Notes under the pieces: model-generated
Databases searched by the model: none
What the model saw: the letters and a program-made list of their open reading frames with translations, nothing else
Told to the model about the DNA's origin: nothing
Shown here: positions 6,924-13,674 of the stretch, in pieces
How positions within the stretch are numbered: the first letter of the stretch is position 1
Layout of the letters: every line of letters begins with the position of its first letter
Translations under genes and position numbers: made by a program
NCBI GenBank assembly: GCA_964480635.1
Contig: CAYZQE010000036.1
Span: forward strand, 1 to 21,562
Length of the DNA stretch: 21,562 bases
Reading direction: 5' to 3'
Source: CAYZQE01 sp964480635
GTDB lineage: Bacteria; Pseudomonadota; Gammaproteobacteria; GCA-001735895

Positions 6924-8222
6924 TTATTTATTAAGCGCTTCACTGTCAATTTGTGACAAATAAGTTTCTACCGTATAAAAAGAGCCTGTCACCAAAATAA
7001 TACCTTGGCGAAACTCTTCTTCTTGATTTAACACAGGCTGAGATAAGTATTGTTGTGCTTTGCTCAAAGCATCAGACATATCATCTGCCATTTCTTTAGT
7101 CATGTTCTTTGTGTTGATTTTAGCATTCAACTCATTGGCTGATAAAGCTCTATCGCCATGTAAACTGATGCAAATACAATGATGAAACGCATTGGCTAGT
7201 ATTTCACTAAATTTGCCAACATCTTTATCATCAAGCATGCCTAAAATGAGGACATTGCATTTAGAGCCTTCTTTTTTAATTTGTTGCGCTAAAACCTTAG
7301 CCGCATCAACATTATGCCCAACATCAATAATTGTTTTGCTAGCCGCATCTTCATCGACAGTCTCATAGCGTGCTTTAAAAACCACATCTTTAAAAGCATT
7401 TTGTATCTTAGCTTGGTTAAAGAAAGAGCCGTGATTCAGTAAGTTTAAACCTGCAAGCACACCACAACAATTTAATTGTTGATGCTCACCCATTAAGGAT
7501 AAGCTGCTTAAATTCATCTGTAAATCAGCATAACAAAATTCATTACTATCACTTTTTAAATGATAATCACGCTCTATAAAAAGGGCTGTAGCTGAATGTT
7601 TTTTTATTTCATTGACTAAGCTTTGAGGCGGTTTTTGGTCATTACAAATCGCTAAACAATTTTGACGTAATACGCCGGCTTTCTCAAAACCTATCAGCTC
7701 ACGGGTATCACCTAACCAAGCAGTATGATCAATGCCTATCTGAGTAAAATGCACTAAGTCCGCATCAATAATATTAACCGCATCTAATCGTCCACCTAAG
7801 CCAACTTCAAGAACAGCAACATCAACATTGGCTTCTTTAATGCATAACAAGGCAGCTAAGGTAGAAAATTCAAAATAACTTAATGAAATATCTTGTCGTG
7901 CTTGGTCAATTTGATCAAATGCTTGCATTATCTGCTCATCAGAAGCGAACTGAGCATTAATGCTGATACGTTCATTATATTTTATAAGATGAGGAGAACT
8001 ATAACAGCCAACAGAATAACCTGCTGCTTGTAAAAAGTGCGAATAATAAGCGACGGTTGATCCCTTACCATTAGTACCCGCTACAATAATGGTTTGTGCC
8101 GCAACGTGAGTTAATTTCAAACGTGTCGCGACCTGACTGATGCGATCTAAACCTAGCTCAATGTCTTGCCAATGAAGCGTTTGTTGCCAATCAAGCCATT
8201 CGTTTAATGAAGTAAACCTCAC
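6924..8222 (-). CDS. folC: Bifunctional folylpolyglutamate / dihydrofolate synthase
   Basis: A Mur-ligase-family ATP enzyme of 432 residues that adds glutamate to dihydropteroate and to tetrahydrofolates. It shows the P-loop GTNGKGST (49-56), SSPHLIKYNERI (75-86), EVGLGGRLDAVNI (139-151) and DHTAWLGDTRELIGFEKAG (165-183). The C-terminal domain has DVGHNVDAA in place of the usual D-A-H-N-P-x-A-A. The family consensus N-terminus (RFTSLNEWLDWQQTLH) fixes a GTG start at 8222. That GTG touches the target-site copy of a MITE, and the only plausible Shine-Dalgarno (AGAGG, 8 nt upstream) belongs to the element's terminal repeat. The gene is 2 nt from dedD. Confidence 0.96.
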   Translation of the reverse strand: MRFTSLNEWLDWQQTLHWQDIELGLDRISQVATRLKLTHVAAQTIIVAGTNGKGSTVAYYSHFLQAAGYSVGCYSSPHLIKYNERISINAQFASDEQIMQAFDQIDQARQDISLSYFEFSTLAALLCIKEANVDVAVLEVGLGGRLDAVNIIDADLVHFTQIGIDHTAWLGDTRELIGFEKAGVLRQNCLAICNDQKPPQSLVNEIKKHSATALFIERDYHLKSDSNEFCYADLQMNLSSLSLMGEHQQLNCCGVLAGLNLLNHGSFFNQAKIQNAFKDVVFKARYETVDEDAASKTIIDVGHNVDAAKVLAQQIKKEGSKCNVLILGMLDDKDVGKFSEILANAFHHCICISLHGDRALSANELNAKINTKNMTKEMADDMSDALSKAQQYLSQPVLNQEEEFRQGIILVTGSFYTVETYLSQIDSEALNK

Positions 8223-8224
8223 TA

Positions 8225-8382
8225 GGGAGCCTCTGATTAAGTTAATAAAATTTGAGCGCAGAAAAAACTGTCGCTATTTTCGTCGAAATGAGCCGTAATA
8301 GTCACTCTATTGCTGCGATTTTCGGTGAAAATATCGGCAGTTTTAGCAAGTTCAAAATTAATGGACTTATTCAGAGACTCCC
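8225..8382. mobile_element. Palindromic MITE, IS5-like ends
   Basis: The two halves are imperfect inverted copies along their whole length, and no ORF lies inside. The left end reads GGGAGCCTCTGATTAAGT. The right end, reversed, reads GGGAGTCTCTGAATAAGT. Both arms then share AATTTTGA-like, AAAACTG and TATTTTC blocks, and the apex is AATAG/CTATT around 8304. If the ends are taken as GGAG, the flanks are CTAG (8222-8225) and CTAA (8382-8385), both fitting the YTAR target of the IS5 group with one later change. It would fold into a long hairpin in RNA or single-stranded DNA. It sits between the 65-residue membrane protein gene and folC. Confidence 0.8.
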
Positions 8383-8579
8383 TAACTATCTTGCTGATGA
8401 CTAGCATCATCTTTTGGTGGCTTGGCTAAAAATACAAAAGGTATGGCAAAAGGCCCGAAAATAATAGCCATTATATGCCAATAGCGCTGATTGAGCCCAC
8501 GCTTTTTAGCCACTGAATGACAAATCCAGAGGCTTAAGAATATAGGAATAATAATAAATGCTAGTGAAACACTATTCAT
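8382..8579 (-). CDS. Small two-helix membrane protein
   Basis: The protein has 65 residues, with two hydrophobic segments at about 5-22 and 35-52, a basic loop between them (KKRGLNQRYW) and a short polar tail. I do not assign a function. I have an impression of similar small proteins ending in GPFAIPFVFLAKP in other gammaproteobacteria, but cannot verify it. It lies 18 nt after accD on the same strand, so it is probably co-transcribed, although no clear Shine-Dalgarno is visible. Its TAG stop lies in the right target-site copy of the MITE, so the insertion happened at the very end of the gene and may have altered the last residues. Confidence 0.7.
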   Translation of the reverse strand: MNSVSLAFIIIPIFLSLWICHSVAKKRGLNQRYWHIMAIIFGPFAIPFVFLAKPPKDDASHQQDS

Positions 8580-8597
8580 GACGTTTAATTTCGATAA

Positions 8598-9461
8598 TCA
8601 ATGAGCGTTATGGTGATACATCATTTGTTTTAACATCATACTTATTTTAGAACGTAAATCACCACGGTCTAGGATCATATCAATGGAGCCATGCTCTAGT
8701 AAAAATTCACTGCGCTGAAAACCTTCTGGCAATTTTTCACGGACTGTTTGCTCAATAACCCGAGGGCCCGCAAAACCAATGAGTGCATTTGGCTCGGCTA
8801 TATGAATATCACCCAACATCGCAAAACTTGCTGAAACACCGCCCATGGTAGGATCGGTTAAAACAGAAACAAAAGGCAAGCCTCTGCGTGACAAGCGCGT
8901 TAACGCAGCACTTGTTTTAGCCATTTGCATCAAAGAAATTAATGCTTCCTGCATGCGTGCTCCGCCACTGGCAGAAAAACACACTAATGGCATGTTGTTT
9001 TCTAAGCAGATATTCACACATCTAACGAATTTCTCACCCATAACAGAGCCCATAGACCCTCCCATAAACTTAAATTCAAAGGCGGCCACAACAACAGGTA
9101 TCTCATTCACACTGCCTTTCATCGCAACCAAAGAGTCTTTTTCGCCGGTATTTTTTTGCGCAGCAGCTAAACGGTCTTTATATTTCTTATCATCTTTAAA
9201 TTTTAAAATATCGGTTGCTTCTAGTGTCGGAGCAATTTCGGTTCGGCCTTCGGCATCTAAAAACAAATCTAAACGCCGACGTGCGCCAATGCGCATATGG
9301 TGGTTGCATTTCGTACACACATCTTCGTTGCGCTCTAGCTCAGCACGATAAATAACCGCTTCACACGAGGTGCATTTAGCCCAAACACCATCGGGGACAT
9401 TTTTTTTAGCACTGCCTTCAGTGCGAATGGTAGAAGGTATAAATTTTTCAAACCAATTCAT
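8598..9461 (-). CDS. accD: Acetyl-CoA carboxylase carboxyltransferase subunit beta
   Basis: With AccA it forms the carboxyltransferase that moves the carboxyl group from biotin to acetyl-CoA, giving malonyl-CoA for fatty acids. The 287-residue protein has the N-terminal zinc ribbon with Cys30, Cys33, Cys49 and Cys52, and the crotonase-like core with FMGGSMGSVMGEKF (131-144), SASGGARMQEA and TDPTMGGVSASFAMLGD. The length is close to the E. coli subunit. It starts 2 nt after the trpA stop, a placement between the trp genes and folC seen in many gammaproteobacteria, so it is likely expressed in the same operon. The C-terminus is short (MMYHHNAH). Confidence 0.97.
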   Translation of the reverse strand: MNWFEKFIPSTIRTEGSAKKNVPDGVWAKCTSCEAVIYRAELERNEDVCTKCNHHMRIGARRRLDLFLDAEGRTEIAPTLEATDILKFKDDKKYKDRLAAAQKNTGEKDSLVAMKGSVNEIPVVVAAFEFKFMGGSMGSVMGEKFVRCVNICLENNMPLVCFSASGGARMQEALISLMQMAKTSAALTRLSRRGLPFVSVLTDPTMGGVSASFAMLGDIHIAEPNALIGFAGPRVIEQTVREKLPEGFQRSEFLLEHGSIDMILDRGDLRSKISMMLKQMMYHHNAH

Positions 9462-9463
9462 AA

Positions 9464-10273
9464 TTAAGCGATCTCATTCATTTTATGGCGCATATCTATC
9501 AACACATCAGATATATCGCTGTTAAATTTCGCGGCATCATCAGGACAGGCTGCAATTTTTTTAACCAGTACACTACCGACAACAACAGCGTCAGCTATTT
9601 TAGCAACAGCTTGTGCCGTCGCGCCATCTTTAATACCAAAACCTACGGCAACGGGCAAATCGGACAAGGCTTTAATCTCTTTTAACTTAATTTTTACCGA
9701 TGCAACATCCAGTGAATTTGCACCAGTCACTCCTTTTAAGGACACATAATATAAATAGCCAGAAGCAGATGCTGAAATTAATTTAATGCGTTCTTGCGAT
9801 GTGGTTGGTGATATTAAAAATATCACATCAATGCCATGCTGCTTTGTCAATTTTATAAATTCATCGCCTTCTTCTGGCGGTAAATCGACCACTAATACTG
9901 CATCGACGCCTGCCGCTTGTGCTAATTCTGCAAAGGCTTGATAGCCCATAATTTCTATCGGGTTTAAATACCCCATTAAAACAACAGGTGTCACGGTGTC
10001 TGTATCACGAAACTGCTTTACCATCGCAAAGACATTATGTAACGATACATTATGCTCAAGCGCTCGTTCATCCGCTGCTTGAATAACAGGGCCATCAGCC
10101 ATAGGGTCTGAAAATGGCACCCCTAATTCAATAATATCAGAGCCTGACTTGACCAAATTATGCATGAGATCAACCGTATATTTAGGGTGCGGATCACCTG
10201 CCGTGACAAAGGGCACTAAAGCAGATTTACCCTGCTCTTTAAGCGCACTAAAACAATGAGCTAATCGACTCAT
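9464..10273 (-). CDS. trpA: Tryptophan synthase alpha chain
   Basis: Cleaves indole-3-glycerol phosphate to indole and glyceraldehyde-3-phosphate and passes indole to TrpB through the internal tunnel. The TIM-barrel protein is 269 residues long, as usual. The catalytic residues fall at the classical positions: Glu49 in IIELGVPFSDP and Asp60 in PMADGP. The phosphate-binding loop is near VGFGIKDG and VVVGSVLV. Its ATG overlaps the TGA of trpB as ATGA, giving coupled translation and a 1:1 ratio with TrpB. accD follows after 2 nt. Confidence 0.98.
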   Translation of the reverse strand: MSRLAHCFSALKEQGKSALVPFVTAGDPHPKYTVDLMHNLVKSGSDIIELGVPFSDPMADGPVIQAADERALEHNVSLHNVFAMVKQFRDTDTVTPVVLMGYLNPIEIMGYQAFAELAQAAGVDAVLVVDLPPEEGDEFIKLTKQHGIDVIFLISPTTSQERIKLISASASGYLYYVSLKGVTGANSLDVASVKIKLKEIKALSDLPVAVGFGIKDGATAQAVAKIADAVVVGSVLVKKIAACPDDAAKFNSDISDVLIDMRHKMNEIA

Positions 10274-11484
10274 ACTGTCATCCCCTCAATACCTGCGACG
10301 GTATGTATATCTTTATCGCCGCGACCTGATAAATTCACTAAAATACATTCATCTTTATTCATGGTGGGCGCTAATTTTTTAGCATATGCCAAGGCATGTG
10401 ACGATTCCAACGCGGGAATAATGCCTTCTATTTTAGTTAACAAATGAAAGGCTTCTAACGCTTCATCATCGGTCACAGATACATATTGCGCACGCTTAAT
10501 ATCTTTTAACCATGCATGTTCAGGGCCTACGCCTGGGTAATCTAAACCAGCTGAAATACAATGTGTTTCAATGGTTTGTCCATTTTCATCAGACATTAAA
10601 TAGGTGCGATTCCCATGTAATACCCCCATTTTTCCTGCACATAAAGGTGCTGCATGCTTGCCTGTTTCTATACCTTCGCCAGCACCTTCAACACCAAATA
10701 TTTTAACGTTTTCATCATTTAAAAAGGGGTGGAATAAACCTATTGCATTTGAGCCGCCACCCACACAGGCGACTAAGGCATCTGGAAGCTTAGCTGTTTG
10801 CTGCAACATTTGCTCTCTAGCTTCACGCCCAATGATGGTTTGAAAATCACGAACCATCATTGGATAAGGATGAGGCCCTGCAACCGTACCAATAATATAA
10901 AACGTATTATCAATATTGGTGACCCAATCGCGCATGGCTTCATTCAGCGCATCTTTTAATGTTTTAGAACCTGAATGCACAGAAACAACTTTAGCGCCCA
11001 GCAGTTTCATACGATAGACATTGGCAGATTGACGCTGCACGTCTTCTGCGCCCATATAAACGACGCACTCTAAACCTAAGCGCGCGGCAACGGTTGCAGA
11101 TGCAACGCCATGTTGTCCGGCACCTGTCTCAGCAATGATACGCGTTTTACCCATACGCTTGGCTAATAGTGCTTGACCAATGGTATTGTTAACTTTATGC
11201 GCACCGGTATGATTTAAGTCTTCACGCTTTAGATAAATTTGTGCGCCGCCTAGTTCACGTGACCAGCGTTCGGCATGATACACAGGGCTGGGTCTACCCA
11301 CATAGTTTTGTAAATCTAAATCGAGCTCTTGCTGAAACTCTGGATCTGTTTTACTGGCTTCATAAGCCTTTAATAGTTCGGCCAAAGGCCCCATTAAAGT
11401 TTCGGCAGCAAAAATACCACCGTAAATGCCAAAATGCCCTTTTGCATCGGGGAATTGACTATAATCTATTGTCTCATTTGTCAT
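10270..11484 (-). CDS. trpB: Tryptophan synthase beta chain
   Basis: A PLP enzyme that condenses indole with serine to give tryptophan. It has 404 residues, normal for TrpB1. Lys97 in HTGAHKVNN is the Schiff-base lysine. Glu119 in AETGAGQHG is the catalytic acid, and GGGSNAIG is the phosphate-binding loop. The N-terminus (FPDAKGHFGIYGG) matches the family, which supports the chosen ATG. That start lies 11 bp inside the end of trpF. The stop overlaps the trpA start. The three trp genes here cover the last steps of the pathway. trpE, trpG, trpD and trpC are not in the window, so the pathway is split, as in pseudomonads. Confidence 0.98.
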   Translation of the reverse strand: MTNETIDYSQFPDAKGHFGIYGGIFAAETLMGPLAELLKAYEASKTDPEFQQELDLDLQNYVGRPSPVYHAERWSRELGGAQIYLKREDLNHTGAHKVNNTIGQALLAKRMGKTRIIAETGAGQHGVASATVAARLGLECVVYMGAEDVQRQSANVYRMKLLGAKVVSVHSGSKTLKDALNEAMRDWVTNIDNTFYIIGTVAGPHPYPMMVRDFQTIIGREAREQMLQQTAKLPDALVACVGGGSNAIGLFHPFLNDENVKIFGVEGAGEGIETGKHAAPLCAGKMGVLHGNRTYLMSDENGQTIETHCISAGLDYPGVGPEHAWLKDIKRAQYVSVTDDEALEAFHLLTKIEGIIPALESSHALAYAKKLAPTMNKDECILVNLSGRGDKDIHTVAGIEGMTV

Positions 11485-12106
11485 GGTTGGCTCGTGAGAC
11501 CTCTCTCATTAATTGAAGCATTTTATTTTTATCTTTAATGCCTTTACGTTGTTCAACGCCGCTACTTAGATCAATTGCCCACGGGGACACTTGTGTAATT
11601 GCTTTATAAACATTATCTGGAACGATACCGCCAGCCAGTATAATATTTTTTTTAATGTCCTTTGGAATGTCATTCCAGTCAAACAATTCGCCACTACCAC
11701 CTTGCTGACCTGCGGCATGGCTATCTAATAAAAATGACTGCGCATCTTTATAACATGACATATAGGCAGCTATATTTTGCATGCCCGACATCGCTATCGC
11801 CTTAATATAGGGAATATTATAACGATTACAATCATCTGGACATTCATCACCATGAAACTGCAAACAATCTGGATTTAGAGTATTGACGATTTCATCAACC
11901 CAAGCCGTACTTTCATCCATCATTAATGCCGTTATGGTAACAAAAGCAGGCAATGACTTTTTAATAATTAAGGCTTGCTCTAAGCTCACAAAGCGAGGGC
12001 TTTTTTTATGAAAAACCAATCCAATTGAATCAACGCCTAGTTGTGCGGCTATCAATGCATCTTCCACACGAGTGATGCCACATATTTTTACTCGAGTCCG
12101 ATTCAT
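11474..12106 (-). CDS. trpF: Phosphoribosylanthranilate isomerase
   Basis: Performs the Amadori rearrangement of N-(5-phosphoribosyl)anthranilate to CdRP. It is a free-standing TrpF of 210 residues rather than a TrpC fusion. The catalytic base is Cys9 in VKICGIT and the catalytic acid is Asp128 in FLLDSHAAG. The phosphate-binding parts GGSGELFDW, ILAGGI and DLSSGVE are present. It is the first gene of the trpF-trpB-trpA-accD group. No tryptophan-rich leader peptide is found in the 86 nt upstream, so classical attenuation is not supported. The ribosome binding site is poor. Confidence 0.96.
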   Translation of the reverse strand: MNRTRVKICGITRVEDALIAAQLGVDSIGLVFHKKSPRFVSLEQALIIKKSLPAFVTITALMMDESTAWVDEIVNTLNPDCLQFHGDECPDDCNRYNIPYIKAIAMSGMQNIAAYMSCYKDAQSFLLDSHAAGQQGGSGELFDWNDIPKDIKKNIILAGGIVPDNVYKAITQVSPWAIDLSSGVEQRKGIKDKNKMLQLMREVSRANHDK

Positions 12107-12127
12107 GCCATCAATAATAAGAATTCA

Positions 12128-12156
12128 ATTATCTAGAATAGCATTTATTGATTAAA
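12128..12156 (-). promoter_or_regulatory. Candidate sigma-70 promoter for trpF operon
   Basis: Read on the minus strand: TTTAAT, a 17-nt spacer, then GATAAT, ending about 21 nt before the trpF ATG. The -10 is good and the spacing ideal, but the -35 is weak and the region is AT-rich, so chance is possible. Confidence 0.35.
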
Positions 12157-12192
12157 TATTTAACCATAATGAATCGCTAATTTAACACGAAA

Positions 12193-12693
12193 TTATCGCA
12201 TAAAAGGCATCATAATCGTTTCGGGCCTAGTGAATTTATTAATATCGTATTGCATACGGCCCATCGACTGGTTCATTTGCGCCATATCACCACTCATCCG
12301 TGCCATCGATTGGTTCATCTGCGCCATGTTTTTATTCATAGTTCCAATATCTTGACCTAAACCATGCATGTCTGCACTCATACTAGCCATGCTTGTTGTC
12401 ATGGTTCTCATGTCTTTTGCAACTTCGGCAAAGTCATTACCCATTTTTTCTTGTCCTTCTACCATGCTTTTTGCCATCACCATCATATTTTCAGACATTT
12501 TATGAACATCACCCGTCATGGTAATAACAGAATTCGTCATGTTACTCATATCCCTGCCCATATTAACCATAAACATGATCATAAAATAAAAACAGGCTGA
12601 CGCGCCAATCGCTATAATTATTGCTGCGACATTTTTAATAATATTATTTTTATTCGAATCGTTACTATTATCTTCTGTTGTTATAGTAGCCAT
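12193..12693 (-). CDS. Membrane-anchored methionine-zipper coiled-coil protein
   Basis: A 166-residue protein of unknown function with 31 methionines. Residues 1-21 are polar, 22-44 form one membrane segment (VAAIIIAIGASACFYFM), and from Met45 to Ile151 hydrophobic residues alternate every 3 and 4 positions. Of 31 such a/d positions, 23 are Met, 7 are Val, Leu, Ile or Phe, and 1 is Gly. One phase shift occurs near 80-88. AQMNQSM occurs twice, 14 residues apart. The tail is TRPETIMMPFMR. This predicts a long coiled coil (roughly 15 heptads) held to the inner membrane. The side of the membrane is uncertain. A good ribosome site (AAGGAG, 6 nt before ATG) shows that it is translated. It lies 86 nt before trpF and 120 nt after rsmI, so it is likely a separate unit. 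Confidence 0.85.
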   Translation of the reverse strand: MATITTEDNSNDSNKNNIIKNVAAIIIAIGASACFYFMIMFMVNMGRDMSNMTNSVITMTGDVHKMSENMMVMAKSMVEGQEKMGNDFAEVAKDMRTMTTSMASMSADMHGLGQDIGTMNKNMAQMNQSMARMSGDMAQMNQSMGRMQYDINKFTRPETIMMPFMR

Positions 12694-12719
12694 TTATATC
12701 TCCTTTAAAATCTTATTAA

Positions 12720-12746
12720 TTTATAGCGACAATTATGTCTTCGCAA
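12720..12746 (-). promoter_or_regulatory. Candidate promoter for the methionine-zipper gene
   Basis: On the minus strand: TTGCGA, a 15-nt spacer, then TATAAA, 26 nt before the ATG. The boxes match fairly well but the spacer is short. The 120-nt interval between this gene and rsmI shows nothing else. Confidence 0.3.
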
Positions 12747-12813
12747 AAGCCATTCACTTTTCTCTAAATTGAGTTGTTTTAACACACAAATTAATTTTAA
12801 AGGATAAACCCAG

Positions 12814-13647
12814 TTAATTTTTAATTTTTAATGCCAATTGATACACCGTGTTTTTCTTTTGTCCCGTCAATTGAACGGTTAAAGAAACCGCTTTTTTAAG
12901 TGGTATTTCAGGCAATAATAGGCGCAAGGTCTTTTCAATAAGGAGTTCATTTTCATCAACATTATCAATAGCTTGCTGATGCAACATAACGACAAATTCT
13001 CCCTTCACCAAATATTCATCTACTATAAATACGGCCAAACACTCTAAGGCACTTCCTGAGATAAAGCGCTCATATGTTTTTGTTAGCTCTTTGGCGATAA
13101 CAACTGTTGCTTGAGGCAAAATATCATTAATTTGTTCCAATAAACGAATTAAACGATGGGTTGATTCTAATAAGACGATTGTTCTAGATGAATTTTTAAA
13201 GCTATTTAGCTTATTCAACCGCTCTTGATTTTTTTGCGATAAAAAACCAATGTATAAAAACTCATTGGTTGGCAGCCCAGCACACGATAAAGCCGCAATA
13301 ATACTACTCACGCCAGGCACTGGGCTAACCTGATAACCCTGTTGACGCACAGCATTTACCAAATGATAGCCAGGGTCTGAAATCAATGGCGTTCCGGCGT
13401 CTGATATCAAAGCAATATTTTTGCCTTCTTCTAGGTGTGACAACAACGTTGGGATGCGATCCACTTCATTATGGTCATGTAAAGAGATCATTTGTTGAGA
13501 GATGCCTAGATGATTCAGCAATTTCATACTGTGCCGAGTATCTTCAGCCGCAATTAAATCAGCTTCTTTTAGTAGCCGTACAGCTCGATAGGTAATATCA
13601 TCTAAATTACCTATCGGTGTGGCTATAATATAAAGCACTCCGCTCAT
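12814..13647 (-). CDS. rsmI: 16S rRNA 2'-O-ribose C1402 methyltransferase
   Basis: A tetrapyrrole-methylase-fold enzyme that uses S-adenosylmethionine to 2'-O-methylate C1402 in the ribosomal P site. The protein of 277 residues starts with LYIIATPIGNLDDIT (5-19), the family signature, and continues with AAEDTRHS (33-40) and SDAGTPLISDPGY (82-94). GVSSIIAALSCAGLP is also typical. The C-terminal KKNTVYQLAL helix is present. It is slightly shorter than the E. coli protein. It is divergent from lpoA, the standard gammaproteobacterial arrangement, with only 27 nt between start codons. Confidence 0.96.
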   Translation of the reverse strand: MSGVLYIIATPIGNLDDITYRAVRLLKEADLIAAEDTRHSMKLLNHLGISQQMISLHDHNEVDRIPTLLSHLEEGKNIALISDAGTPLISDPGYHLVNAVRQQGYQVSPVPGVSSIIAALSCAGLPTNEFLYIGFLSQKNQERLNKLNSFKNSSRTIVLLESTHRLIRLLEQINDILPQATVVIAKELTKTYERFISGSALECLAVFIVDEYLVKGEFVVMLHQQAIDNVDENELLIEKTLRLLLPEIPLKKAVSLTVQLTGQKKNTVYQLALKIKN

Positions 13648-13674
13648 TTTAAAATCAGAATCAGTTTAATTTTT

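Noticed and set aside
8845..9351. 168-codon open frame on the plus strand
   Set aside because: It lies wholly antisense to accD, whose protein motifs are unmistakable. The frame has no recognisable domain or ribosome site and is a composition shadow. The same holds for plus-strand frames at 336-596 and 5914-6252 and the minus-strand frame at 21084-21452.
12107..12192. Possible trp attenuator or leader peptide
   Set aside because: There is no short ORF with tandem Trp codons and no terminator/antiterminator pair in the spacer upstream of trpF.
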